NCBI GenBank assembly: GCA_015064255.1
Contig: SVSP01000024.1
Location: 1 to 42,189 of the forward strand
Reading direction: 5' to 3'
Length of the DNA stretch: 42,189 nucleotides
Origin: Oscillospiraceae bacterium
GTDB lineage: Bacteria > Bacillota > Clostridia > Oscillospirales > CAG-272
The notes beneath the pieces were generated by a model. That model was not told where the DNA came from. It did no database searches and saw nothing but the letters and a program-made list of their open reading frames with translations. This document shows positions 1-8,055 of this stretch, piece after piece; the stretch's first letter is position 1, and each line of letters opens with the position of its first letter. A program made the position numbers and the translations under genes.

Positions 1-323
1 GTTCCTTCGGGAACGGCATAAATATCTCCCGTAAATTTGAAATTAGCAAGATAATCAAGAAATTCCTCGGAAAACTGATTTCTTGAACGGAGATACTGTA
101 TATCGTCCTCGTCAAAGTGCAGATTTTCGATATAATCTATAACCTGATCAAGTCCTGCCGCTATTGCAAAGCCGCCGCCGTCGGGTATCGAACGGAAAAA
201 GAGATCGAAATATAATATTTTATCGCCGTTGCCGCACGCATAGTATCCGTTACCCATTGTCAGCTCGTAAAAATCACAGAGCATCGTATAGTTATCATTT
301 AAAAATTTTTTCATCTTTCCCAT
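1..323 (-). CDS. pncB: Nicotinate phosphoribosyltransferase, N-terminal part (runs off window)
   Basis: The enzyme joins nicotinate to phosphoribosyl pyrophosphate to give nicotinate mononucleotide, the entry step of NAD salvage in the cytoplasm. Only the first 107 codons are present; the gene continues beyond base 1. Reading the minus strand gives a protein beginning MGKMKKFLNDNYTMLCDFYE, followed by LTMGNGYY, FDLFFRSIPDGGGFAIAAGL and later FTGDIYAVPEG. These are the conserved N-terminal blocks of this family (D-x-Y-x-L-T-M, FRxxPxGGGFAIAAGL, V/I-Y-A-V-P-E-G). The start at 323 is chosen because AAAGGAG lies a few bases upstream; a second ATG three codons later is less well placed. The gene is 34 bases downstream of the PAS-like gene on the same strand and probably shares its transcript. 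The family assignment is firm; catalytic residues are off the window. Confidence 0.9.
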   Translation of the reverse strand, partial: MGKMKKFLNDNYTMLCDFYELTMGNGYYACGNGDKILYFDLFFRSIPDGGGFAIAAGLDQVIDYIENLHFDEDDIQYLRSRNQFSEEFLDYLANFKFTGDIYAVPEG

Positions 324-357
324 TTTTTATGTCTCCTTTGCGCAATATATAAACATA

Positions 358-1443
358 TTAAAAATTCGAAATATCTTCGGTTTGATCGAAAAGCATATAG
401 TAAATTGCCGCCTGAATATCTCTTGCGATAAGCATATGCTCTGTACGGCTGTCCGAGGAGGCGTGTACCGCAGCAGGTCTGCAAGCGGGAACACGGATAT
501 TTATCACAACGTTATCGTGATTTTCGTCTGTAACGTCATATACACACTCGTATGCATGATTCTTGCAAATGCGCGAAATAACAAGCAAATTCAGTGCTGA
601 TTTGGGAGCAAGCGCTATGAGGTTCTCAAGATCATTTCCGTTTTTCACGGTAAACTGCGGAAATCCCAAAGAAAACACGGTTGTTATCTTTATACCCGAC
701 TCTTCTTCCGTCACGTTAATATCAACGCGTCCGTCACGCGAAAGCTTTACCGCAAATGTGGTAAAATAAAGATAGAGCATTAAAAATCCGCGGAAATCGA
801 GAGAATTCAACACCCATCTGTGTGCGTTTTCCTTACTCGAATTAAATCTCACATCATATCCTATCTTTTCAAAGCTGCGCTCCGTGATCTCGGACAAAAG
901 ATTTATTGCGCTTTCGACAGAATATACCGCGTTTCGTCTGAGATCGCTGCTTGAAAAGAGATAGTCAAGAATTTTTTCCATTCTCTTCTCTATTCGCTTA
1001 TCGGCATCCGCACGCACCTTTTCGTCGAGAGTAAATGTCTTTTCGTCAAGGCATCTTATTATATCGCAGATCTCATATCCTACGTCGCAAAGATCTCTTT
1101 CGAAATCACCAAACACACGGCTGAGCGCATTTATCTGAAGAAGCGAGAAGAACACCCAAAGTGAGCAGTTTTCAAGTCCGCGCTTATAGGGCATAACGAA
1201 AGCATTTGCTTTTCTGTCACCTGTATCTACCGATATTACGCTCGGCTTCTTGCGCGATGGAATATTTTCGTATTCGGACAGACCGCCCCTGTCAAGGTGA
1301 AACTGAATGTGCGTATTTCTCCTTGGCAGACGGATGTTGCGCATAGCTGAAGCATTTTTATAAACGACAAGTCCTGAAGAATTACAGATTATTATCGGCG
1401 TATCCAGCTCATCGGGTGATGAAATATATTCAACATAATTCAT
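358..1443 (-). CDS. Unrecognised 361-aa protein with PAS-like N-terminus and kinase-like C-terminal fold
   Basis: I do not recognise this protein. The first ~40 residues (PIIICNSSGLVVYKNASAMR) resemble the start of a PAS sensory domain. Residues ~120-200 are helical and charged, the position of a dimerisation helix pair. Residues ~225-320 contain a strand-rich stretch (KLSRDGRVDINVTEEESGIK) that reads like the ATP-lid part of a histidine-kinase ATPase. No phospho-accepting H-box and no convincing N, G1 or G2 box is visible, so it may be a degenerate or non-catalytic sensor. There are no membrane segments and it should be cytoplasmic. An AGGTGG ribosome binding site precedes the ATG, and a good sigma-A promoter lies 54 bases further upstream. 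It appears to be co-transcribed with pncB, which hints at a link to NAD metabolism, but that is only context. An alternative is a lineage-specific protein of unrelated fold. Confidence 0.6.
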   Translation of the reverse strand: MNYVEYISSPDELDTPIIICNSSGLVVYKNASAMRNIRLPRRNTHIQFHLDRGGLSEYENIPSRKKPSVISVDTGDRKANAFVMPYKRGLENCSLWVFFSLLQINALSRVFGDFERDLCDVGYEICDIIRCLDEKTFTLDEKVRADADKRIEKRMEKILDYLFSSSDLRRNAVYSVESAINLLSEITERSFEKIGYDVRFNSSKENAHRWVLNSLDFRGFLMLYLYFTTFAVKLSRDGRVDINVTEEESGIKITTVFSLGFPQFTVKNGNDLENLIALAPKSALNLLVISRICKNHAYECVYDVTDENHDNVVINIRVPACRPAAVHASSDSRTEHMLIARDIQAAIYYMLFDQTEDISNF

Positions 1444-1496
1444 AATACCACCTCACATAGCAGAAATTACATATCATACTGACTATAACTACTCTT

Positions 1497-1525
1497 ATTA
1501 TAAATCAAAGAGCGCCTCTCGTCAA
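1497..1525 (-). promoter_or_regulatory. Sigma-A promoter for the PAS-like gene and pncB
   Basis: On the minus strand TTGACG (1525-1520) and TATAAT (1502-1497) are separated by exactly 17 bases. It sits in the 313-base divergent gap between this gene and gap. The rest of that gap is AT-rich; apart from the gap promoter I see no other convincing element in it. Confidence 0.8.
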
Positions 1526-1691
1526 GTGGGTTGATTTGTTCTTTTTTCGTTTTTTAACAAACCGCACTGCAAAAACAGCTCTTTCACATAAATAATATAG
1601 TATAAAGATGAACATATTATTGAATTATTAAGTACTAATTTATAAAATTTGTAATAAAAGTAACAAAATTAAAAATTTTTTCAAAAACCAC

Positions 1692-1720
1692 TTGAATAAT
1701 GACAGAGTTTGGGGTAAAAT
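1692..1720 (+). promoter_or_regulatory. Sigma-A promoter of gap
   Basis: TTGAAT (1692-1697) and TAAAAT (1715-1720) are separated by 17 bases. Transcription would start near 1727, leaving a short leader with AGGAGG (1742-1747) ten bases before the ATG. No operator is obvious in the leader. Confidence 0.75.
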
Positions 1721-1756
1721 ATAGCCGTAATTTAAAAATTCAGGAGGTATTTTCCA

Positions 1757-2773
1757 ATGTCCGTAAAAGTTGCCATTAACGGCTTCGGCCGTATCGGCCG
1801 TCTCGCTTTCCGCCAGATGTTTGGCGCAGAAGGTTATGAAATCGTTGCTATCAACGACCTTACCAGCCCCAAGATGCTCGCTCATCTTCTCAAGTATGAT
1901 ACTGCTCAGGGTAAGTACGCTCTCGCAGATACAGTATCCGCTACCGACGACAGCATCACAGTTGACGGTAAGACCATCAAGATCTATGCAGAAAAAGACG
2001 CTGCTAACTGCCCTTGGGGTGCTCTTGACGTAGACGTAGTTCTCGAGTGCACAGGTTTCTACTGCTCCACAGAAAAGTCTATGGCTCACATCAACGCAGG
2101 CGCTAAGAAGGTTGTTATTTCCGCTCCCGCAGGCAAAGACCTTAAGACAATCGTTTTCGGTGTTAACAATGACACCCTTACAGCTGATGACAAGATCATC
2201 TCTGCTGCATCTTGTACAACAAACTGCCTCGCTCCTATGGCTAAGGCTCTCAACGACTATGCACCCATCCAGTCCGGTATCATGACAACAGTTCATGCTT
2301 ACACAGGCGACCAGATGATCCTTGACGGTCCTCACAGAAAAGGCGACCTTCGTCGTGCTCGTGCAGGCGCTCAGAACATCGTTCCCAACTCCACAGGTGC
2401 TGCTAAGGCTATCGGCCTCGTAATCCCCGAACTCAACGGCAAGCTCATCGGTTCTGCTCAGAGAGTTCCTACCTGCACAGGTTCTACAACAATCCTCGTT
2501 GCAGTTGTTAAGGGCACTGATATCACAGTTGAAGGCATCAACGCTGCTATGAAGGCACAGTCTTCTGCTTCCTTCGGTTACAACACAGATGAAATCGTTT
2601 CTTCTGACGTTATCGGAAGCACATACGGTTCTCTCTTCGATGCTACACAGACAATGGTAGCAAAGATCGACGACGACACCTATCAGGTACAGGTTGTTTC
2701 TTGGTACGACAACGAAAACTCTTACACATCTCAGATGGTAAGAACTATCAAGTACTTCGCAGAACTCAACTAA
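1757..2773 (+). CDS. gap: Glyceraldehyde-3-phosphate dehydrogenase, type I
   Basis: The glycolytic enzyme oxidises and phosphorylates glyceraldehyde 3-phosphate to 1,3-bisphosphoglycerate with NAD+, in the cytoplasm, as a homotetramer. The 338-aa length is normal. The Rossmann glycine motif GFGRIGR is at residues 9-15, and Asp34 (AIND) favours NAD over NADP. The active-site segment [12 protein letters not shown] places the catalytic Cys at 153, and His180 in [10 protein letters not shown] is its partner. The C-terminal [15 protein letters not shown] block is intact. It is transcribed alone between its own promoter and a strong hairpin terminator. Codon use is markedly biased (AAG, AAC, GCT, GTT, TAC), as expected for a very highly expressed gene. 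Start is fixed by AGGAGG. Confidence 0.98.
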   Translation: MSVKVAINGFGRIGRLAFRQMFGAEGYEIVAINDLTSPKMLAHLLKYDTAQGKYALADTVSATDDSITVDGKTIKIYAEKDAANCPWGALDVDVVLECTGFYCSTEKSMAHINAGAKKVVISAPAGKDLKTIVFGVNNDTLTADDKIISAASCTTNCLAPMAKALNDYAPIQSGIMTTVHAYTGDQMILDGPHRKGDLRRARAGAQNIVPNSTGAAKAIGLVIPELNGKLIGSAQRVPTCTGSTTILVAVVKGTDITVEGINAAMKAQSSASFGYNTDEIVSSDVIGSTYGSLFDATQTMVAKIDDDTYQVQVVSWYDNENSYTSQMVRTIKYFAELN

Positions 2774-2793
2774 TTAAAAAAGATACTTTCTTT

Positions 2794-2825
2794 ACAGACC
2801 CGAGGTTACTCGGGTCTGTTTTTTT
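2794..2825 (+). terminator. Intrinsic terminator of gap
   Basis: A perfect 11-bp stem (ACAGACCCGAG, 2794-2804, with CTCGGGTCTGT, 2809-2819) has a GTTA loop and runs directly into a T tract. Confidence 0.95.
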
Positions 2826-2923
2826 GCTTGTTTCCGCCATCATCTGAACCTTTTTCACCTCACTGCATAATATGATCACAGAAAGCAGTACAGTCTGCTG
2901 TAAAGTTTCAGAGAGGTGATTTT

Positions 2924-3313
2924 TTGGAAACAGGATACATAATAACCGAGGTACGAAGCCGCGGCGAAGCTCTGCCTATTGTCGGAGCAACGGTTACTGT
3001 CAGCGGATACGAAAACGGTCAGTTCAAGGTGCTTAACGTTCAGCTAACCGACAGCAGCGGTTCGACTCTTCCCTTTGAGATAGAAACTCCGCCGAAATCG
3101 GAGTCACTCGTTCCGGATTCTCCCGAGCCGCCCTTTGCGATAATAAACATAGAAATCGACAAATCGGGATTTCTTACGCAGATATTCGCAGAAGTACCGA
3201 TATTTTCGGGAATAACGACCATTCAGCCGGTACAGCTTATACCGCTTATTCCCGACGTTTACCGCAATACGCCCGATATAACAAGAGAAACGGAGGAGCT
3301 TTATGAATCTTGA
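2924..3313 (+). CDS. N-terminal carboxypeptidase-regulatory-like domain of a split SleC-type cortex hydrolase
   Basis: This 129-aa protein begins ETGYIITEVRSRGEALPIVG and continues with a beta-sandwich pattern ending in FSGITTIQPVQLIPL. This resembles the prodomain-like segment found at the N-terminus of clostridial SleC-type spore cortex-lytic enzymes (family recognised from memory, not searched). Here it is a separate gene. The start is TTG at 2924, fixed by GAGAGGTG five bases upstream; no ATG fits. The reading frame overlaps the next gene by 11 bases, so translation is probably coupled. There is no signal peptide, which fits a protein made inside the forespore or exported by an unusual route. 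A CATAATA box at 2866-2872 resembles the -10 of forespore sigma factors, but I could not find a matching -35. Its function alone is unknown; it may act as a folding or inhibitory partner. Confidence 0.65.
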   Translation: METGYIITEVRSRGEALPIVGATVTVSGYENGQFKVLNVQLTDSSGSTLPFEIETPPKSESLVPDSPEPPFAIINIEIDKSGFLTQIFAEVPIFSGITTIQPVQLIPLIPDVYRNTPDITRETEELYES

Positions 3314-4709
3314 TCCATCTGTTCTTCCCATAATTCCCGAAACGATAACCGTTCATCTCGGCGCACCGTCGTCAAACGCGCAAAACGTTACTCTGCCCTT
3401 TATCGACTATATAAAAAACGTTGCCTCGGGAGAAATCTATCCCACCTGGCCCGAGGCGGCACTCAGAGCGAATATTTACGCGCAGATATCATTTGCATTA
3501 AACCGCGTTTATACCGAATTTTACCGCGCGCAGGGGTACGATTTTGACATAACTTCCCTTCCGGCGTACGATCAGACCTTCAAAAACGGGCGCGATATTT
3601 TTGACAACGTATCGAAAATAGTTGACCAGATATTCAACAGCTACATCAACCGCAGAGGATACATAGAGCCGCTATTTGCCGCCTACTGCAACGGCACTAC
3701 CACCATCTGCGACGGTCTTTCGCAGTGGGGGAGCGTTGACCTTGCAAACGAAGGCAGATTTGCCTACGACATACTAACATACTATTACGGAGATGATATT
3801 GATATCGTGACAAACGTTCCTGTTCTGCCTTTTGAAGACAGCTTTCCCGGAATTCCGATAAGTTACGGAAGCATTGGAAATGACGTGCGGACAATTCAGC
3901 TGCGGATAAACAGAATTTCTCAAAACTATCCCGCCATACCGAAAATATACCCTACCGACGGCATTTTCGGCGAGGAAACAGAAAACGCGGTACGCGAATT
4001 TCAAAGGATATTCAATCTGACCGTTGACGGTGTGGTAGGCCCTGCTACCTGGTACAAAATTCTCTCCCTCTTCAACGGAGTAAAACAGCTTAACTCAATT
4101 ATATCCGAGGGACTTACGTATGCCGATGTCGAAAGACAGTTTTCCGAAACTATTGCTCCCGGCGACACAGGCATCGGAGTCGAGCTTGTTCAGTACCTTA
4201 TGCTTTTTATTTCATATTTCGTTGAAACAATACCGCAAATAAAGGTCGACGGTATTTACGGTCCCAAAACCGAGGAAGCGGTAGCCTCTTTTCAGACAGA
4301 ATACAAACTTCCCGTTACGGGAATCGTCGATATGGCGACTTGGGAATATGCTTACGACATCTACGCGGGAATACTTAACGAGCTGCCCGAAAATCTTTTT
4401 GAAAATTCTCCGCGTCCGTATCCGGGAATACCCATTCGCGATCAAACTCAAAATGAAAGTGTGGTAAATCTTCAGAATTATCTGCAAACAATATCCGAGG
4501 TCTATCCCGAAATACCAAGCGTCGAGGTCACGGGAATATATGATACGCAGACGCAAAACGCAGTTCTCGCCTTTCAGCGTTATTTCGGACTCAGAGAAAA
4601 TATAATAGTCTCTGCAACTACCTGGGATGCCATCGGCGACATTTGGGAAAACATCGTACGCGGATATGACAAGAGCGAAGGTCAGTATCCCGGATATACG
4701 GTGTCCTGA
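3303..4709 (+). CDS. SpoIID/SleC-like peptidoglycan hydrolase with three peptidoglycan-binding domains
   Basis: The predicted role is cutting cortex peptidoglycan, as SpoIID-type lytic transglycosylases and SleC do. Residues ~10-175 form the catalytic part. ASGEIYPTWPEAALRANIYA matches the SpoIID pattern GEMPxxWPxEALKAQAVAA, making Glu44 the likely catalytic acid, and CDGLSQWGSVDLANEGRFAY matches the SpoIID SQWG block. Three PG_binding_1 repeats follow at about 195-265, 285-355 and 380-445, each with the signature DGIxGxxTExAVxxFQ or close variants. There is no signal peptide. It is the second gene of three, starting inside the end of the first (GGAGGAG just upstream of the ATG at 3303) and followed after 26 bases by another peptidoglycan-binding protein. 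In C. perfringens SleC the prodomain and catalytic parts are one polypeptide, so the split is notable. Substrate specificity is inferred. Confidence 0.75.
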   Translation: MNLDPSVLPIIPETITVHLGAPSSNAQNVTLPFIDYIKNVASGEIYPTWPEAALRANIYAQISFALNRVYTEFYRAQGYDFDITSLPAYDQTFKNGRDIFDNVSKIVDQIFNSYINRRGYIEPLFAAYCNGTTTICDGLSQWGSVDLANEGRFAYDILTYYYGDDIDIVTNVPVLPFEDSFPGIPISYGSIGNDVRTIQLRINRISQNYPAIPKIYPTDGIFGEETENAVREFQRIFNLTVDGVVGPATWYKILSLFNGVKQLNSIISEGLTYADVERQFSETIAPGDTGIGVELVQYLMLFISYFVETIPQIKVDGIYGPKTEEAVASFQTEYKLPVTGIVDMATWEYAYDIYAGILNELPENLFENSPRPYPGIPIRDQTQNESVVNLQNYLQTISEVYPEIPSVEVTGIYDTQTQNAVLAFQRYFGLRENIIVSATTWDAIGDIWENIVRGYDKSEGQYPGYTVS

Positions 4710-4735
4710 CAACTCACGGAAAGAGAGGAATTTAT

Positions 4736-5263
4736 ATGGACATAAGAAGAAGGGACCTTGTAATATACGAAGTGCAAACCTATTTGCGTGAGCTGTATAA
4801 AGCCGGATATGCTCTCCCTATGATAACACCCGACGGAATCTACGGTGAACTTACAGAAGAGGCTGTTCGGGATTTTCAAAGAATCACGGGAATAGCGGAA
4901 AGCGGCAAGGTCGATTTTATAACTTGGAACCGTCTTGTTCTTGAAAGCAGCAAGGCTCGTGAAATATACGCTCTTCCCGAAAAGATATCTCCGTTTGATA
5001 TGCTTATGTATAACGCGCTAATTGACAATGACGATGAATACGATATAGTCTACATAGTTCAAATTATGCTCCGAGCTCTGCACGTATATGACTATCCAAA
5101 CATTACTGTGAACGGCAAAATGGATCAAGCTACGCGTGATGCACTTGCAGATTTCAGCAACCGAAACGGTATAGAAAATCCAAACGGACAGATCACAAAA
5201 GAAGTCTGGAACGCTCTTGCTTTGGCATATTCGCAGTATATTTTAAAGAGTCCCGGAGAATAA
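4736..5263 (+). CDS. Small peptidoglycan-binding protein with two PG_binding_1 domains
   Basis: The 175-aa protein consists of little more than two peptidoglycan-binding repeats. The first, residues ~10-65, contains ITPDGIYGELTEEAVRDFQR; the second, ~100-165, contains TVNGKMDQATRDALADFSN. No catalytic domain, signal peptide or membrane segment is visible. AGAGAGGA (4722-4729) precedes the ATG. It follows the SleC-like gene by 26 bases on the same strand, so it is likely the last gene of that operon and an accessory wall-targeting subunit. A hairpin ending in T-rich DNA lies about 65 bases downstream. Confidence 0.75.
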   Translation: MDIRRRDLVIYEVQTYLRELYKAGYALPMITPDGIYGELTEEAVRDFQRITGIAESGKVDFITWNRLVLESSKAREIYALPEKISPFDMLMYNALIDNDDEYDIVYIVQIMLRALHVYDYPNITVNGKMDQATRDALADFSNRNGIENPNGQITKEVWNALALAYSQYILKSPGE

Positions 5264-5328
5264 TCGGAAATATTTAGAAAAATTTTCTTGTTTATCAATT
5301 TTTTTACTTTCAATACGACTTTTTTTCG

Positions 5329-5378
5329 TCCGAGATGGAAATATTATATTAGATATTTTCATCTCGGATTTTCGTCTT
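5329..5378 (+). terminator. Hairpin terminator between the cortex-hydrolase operon and the clp gene
   Basis: A 16-bp stem with one G-T pair (5329-5344 with 5353-5368) and an 8-base loop is followed by TTTTCGTCTT. It probably ends the upstream operon. It sits only 20-30 bases before the clp start codon, so it could also act as a leader hairpin for clp. Confidence 0.7.
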
Positions 5379-5397
5379 ATTTAAGAAAGGAAAAATT

Positions 5398-7803
5398 ATG
5401 GTAGATAGATTTTCAGCTTCGGCACAGCGTGTCCTCGGTAATTCACTTGCGTTTGCGCGCGAATTCGGTCACACTTATATCGGTACAGAACATATTTTAC
5501 TTGCCATTTTAAGTGACAAAAGCAGTCCTGCATCAAAAATGCTCGTATCTTTCGGTGTAAACGAAGAGAAAACGCGCAACCTTATAACAGATTCTTCGGG
5601 CAAAGGAGAACGAAGCGCAGACTGTGTAAGTGATATGACCCCTATTACAAAAGAAGTTATAGAAGAATCAGCGCGTCTTGCCGAAAGAGAGGGTGGAAGC
5701 GAGGTCACAACGTTAATAATTCTGCTGTCTATGCTAAAATCAAAAAACTCCACAGCAGTAAAGCTTCTCACCTCACAGGGCTGCAAAGTAAGTGATATCT
5801 GCCGTGAGCTTGAAAACAAAAACAAGATCGAAACAGCAGAAACTCCACGTTCTCAAGTGAAAAAAGCTCACAAGTTCGAAGAACGCCTGCCAAATCTCGA
5901 AAGATTTGCAAGAAATCTTACCTCCGAAGCCGAAAAAAAAGCATTTGATCCGGTAATAGGGCGCGAAAGCGAAACCGAGCGAATAATGCGAATACTTATT
6001 CGGAGAACAAAGAACAACCCCTGTCTTATAGGCGAGCCCGGCGTAGGCAAGACCGCTATCGTAGAAGGTCTTGCACAGATGATATCCGAAGGTAACGTAC
6101 CCGAAGAAATTGCAGAGCTTCAGATATTCTCTCTTGACCTGCCATCTATGCTTGCGGGAGCCAAATACCGCGGCGATTTTGAAGAACGAATGAAGCTTGT
6201 TATCGACGAGATATCTAAAAACCCGAAGATCATATTATTTATAGACGAGCTTCACACAATAATCGGTGCAGGCTCTGCCGAGGGCGCGATAGACGCGGCA
6301 AACATCATCAAGCCTGCGCTTGCACGTGGGAAAATAAAGCTTATAGGCGCAACTACCCTTGATGAATACAGAAAGCATATAGAAAAGGACTCTGCTTTCG
6401 AGCGACGGTTTCAACCTGTCACAATTTCAGAGCCGAGCGTAGAGGAAAGCATACGCATTTTATACGGCATCCGTGACAAGTACGAAGAGCATCACAAAAT
6501 AAAGATAAGTGACTCTGCCATTGAAGAAGCCGTAAAGCTCTCCGAGCGATATATAAGCGACAGATTTCTTCCCGACAAAGCCATAGACCTTATCGACGAA
6601 AGCCTTGCGCGCGTCAAAATAGAGAGCATAAAGGAGAAAAACGCGCAAAAAGACAGCGAAACGGTTTTACGGCTTGCGTTTTACGAAAGTAGCACGCGCG
6701 TCGGCGAGGTAAATTCCTCTGCCCTTCTCTCAGGCGACACATATTGCGAAAGCAATTTTTTCACGCTTAACACGCTCTGCACGGTAGAAGCCGAGGATAT
6801 TGCAAAAACGGTCAGCGAATGGACGGGAATTCCGCTATCGGGGCTGGTCAAAGATAGTGAAAGCAAATATATAGACCTCGAAAGTACCCTGAAAAAGCGG
6901 GTTTTCGGTCAGGATGAGGCAATAAAAAGGATCGCAAACGTCATACAGCGCTCAAAGACCTGCGTGCGCGACTTTTCACGCCCGATAGCTTCATTCCTTT
7001 TCACAGGTCCTACCGGAGTCGGAAAGACCGAGCTTGCAAAAGCGCTCTCCGAGGCACTTTACTGCGGCGAAAATTCTCTTATCCGACTTGATATGTCCGA
7101 ATACTGCGAAGCACACAGCATTTCGCGGCTTATCGGCTCACCGCCCGGCTATATCGGTTACGATGACGGCGGTCAACTTACAGAAAAAGTACGGCGAAAT
7201 CCTCATCACATCATTCTTTTCGACGAAATAGAAAAAGCTCACCGCGATGTTTTCGATCTCCTTCTTCAAATTATGGACGAAGGTGTTTTAAGCGATTCGC
7301 GCGGAAAAAAGGTAAGCTTTAAAAACACGATTATAATAATGACATCAAACGTCGGCGGAGCAAGTAAAAATCCTTCGTTAAATCCGCTTGGCTTCATAAA
7401 AAGCACTAACGATGACAGCAGTTACGTCACGGAAAAGCTCCGCGAAGTATTTTCACCCGAATTTTTGAGCCGTCCGGATGATATAATAGTATTCAAAGCA
7501 CTACAGCGAAATACGATACTGAAAATAAGCGAAAATCTGTTGCAAAAGCTCCAAAAACGAATTCTGTCAAACGAAAATATCCTCGTCAGCTTTGATATCG
7601 GCGTTACAGCGCATATCGCCGACTCTGTAAAATGCGAAAACGGTGCCAGAGACATACGGCGCATTATTACGTCAAAAATCGAAGGACCGCTTTCTTTGTT
7701 TATTCTGCAGAACAGCATTTCTTCGGGAGAGGGCATTACAGTATCGTTTGAAAATGAAAATATTCTCTTTCAAAGGGAGCTGAAAAAGGCAGATCAGCGG
7801 TAA
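5398..7803 (+). CDS. clpC: ClpC-like AAA+ unfoldase for ClpP
   Basis: The ATPase unfolds proteins and feeds them to the ClpP peptidase in the cytoplasm. An N-terminal Clp_N repeat domain (residues 1-140) is followed by NBD1 with Walker A GEPGVGKT at 212-219, Walker B ILFIDE at 279-284 and arginine fingers in AFERRF near 333-338. NBD2 has Walker A GPTGVGKT at 537-544 and Walker B ILFDE at 606-610. LGF at 664-666 sits where ClpP-binding (L/V/I)GF loops are found, so partnership with ClpP is likely. The region between the two ATPase domains (about 408-463) is short and lacks the FEKAA-type UVR motif of the ClpC middle domain. No ctsR, mcsA or mcsB neighbours are seen and no CtsR box is recognisable upstream. 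ClpE or a lineage-specific ClpA/C are alternative names. AGAAAGGA sets the start. Confidence 0.88.
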   Translation: MVDRFSASAQRVLGNSLAFAREFGHTYIGTEHILLAILSDKSSPASKMLVSFGVNEEKTRNLITDSSGKGERSADCVSDMTPITKEVIEESARLAEREGGSEVTTLIILLSMLKSKNSTAVKLLTSQGCKVSDICRELENKNKIETAETPRSQVKKAHKFEERLPNLERFARNLTSEAEKKAFDPVIGRESETERIMRILIRRTKNNPCLIGEPGVGKTAIVEGLAQMISEGNVPEEIAELQIFSLDLPSMLAGAKYRGDFEERMKLVIDEISKNPKIILFIDELHTIIGAGSAEGAIDAANIIKPALARGKIKLIGATTLDEYRKHIEKDSAFERRFQPVTISEPSVEESIRILYGIRDKYEEHHKIKISDSAIEEAVKLSERYISDRFLPDKAIDLIDESLARVKIESIKEKNAQKDSETVLRLAFYESSTRVGEVNSSALLSGDTYCESNFFTLNTLCTVEAEDIAKTVSEWTGIPLSGLVKDSESKYIDLESTLKKRVFGQDEAIKRIANVIQRSKTCVRDFSRPIASFLFTGPTGVGKTELAKALSEALYCGENSLIRLDMSEYCEAHSISRLIGSPPGYIGYDDGGQLTEKVRRNPHHIILFDEIEKAHRDVFDLLLQIMDEGVLSDSRGKKVSFKNTIIIMTSNVGGASKNPSLNPLGFIKSTNDDSSYVTEKLREVFSPEFLSRPDDIIVFKALQRNTILKISENLLQKLQKRILSNENILVSFDIGVTAHIADSVKCENGARDIRRIITSKIEGPLSLFILQNSISSGEGITVSFENENILFQRELKKADQR

Positions 7804-7839
7804 AATCTTAAATATTTTTCACTTTTTTCAAAAAAGCTC

Positions 7840-7868
7840 TTGACAAAATCGCATTTGCGTGCTATTAT
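7840..7868 (+). promoter_or_regulatory. Promoter of tRNA-Lys
   Basis: A perfect TTGACA (7840-7845) is followed after 17 bases by TATTAT (7863-7868). The roughly 45-base leader before the tRNA contains a small CGTGT/ACACG hairpin. Confidence 0.85.
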
Positions 7869-7918
7869 AATTAGGCGTGTTGAGTAGCACGTGTCCGTGT
7901 TAAATTTACACGCCGTAT

Positions 7919-7991
7919 GCCCCATTAGCTCAGACGGTAGAGCACTTGACTTTTAATCAAGGTGTCCGGAGTTCGAATCTCCGATGGAGCA
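7919..7991 (+). tRNA. tRNA-Lys (anticodon UUU)
   Basis: The 73-base cloverleaf has a GCTC/GAGC D stem, a CTTGA/TCAAG anticodon stem around CTTTTAA (anticodon TTT), a GTGTC variable loop and a CGGAG/CTCCG T stem with TTCGAAT. The acceptor stem GCCCCAT/ATGGAGC pairs except for a C-A mismatch at the third pair. CCA is not encoded. It has its own promoter and terminator and so is a single-gene unit. Confidence 0.95.
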
Positions 7992-8027
7992 TAAAAAGCC
8001 GTTTTTTCAAACGGCTTTTTATTTTTT
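7992..8027 (+). terminator. Terminator of tRNA-Lys
   Basis: AAAAAGCCGTTT (7993-8004) pairs with AAACGGCTTTTT (8009-8020) around a TTTC loop and is followed by six T residues. It begins immediately after the tRNA. Confidence 0.92.
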
Positions 8028-8055
8028 ATAGTTTTGGAAAGAGGGAGATTGCACG

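Noticed and set aside
1640..2335. 231-aa open frame antisense to gap
   Set aside because: It is a by-product of the strong codon bias of gap and crosses the gap promoter.
2826..2923. Forespore sigma promoter (CATAATA at 2866) for the cortex-hydrolase operon
   Set aside because: The -10-like box is good but no matching -35 is found at the right distance, so it was not listed as a feature.
5264..5397. CtsR-type operator upstream of the clp gene
   Set aside because: No tandem GGTCAAA-type heptads are present; only a hairpin terminator is seen.
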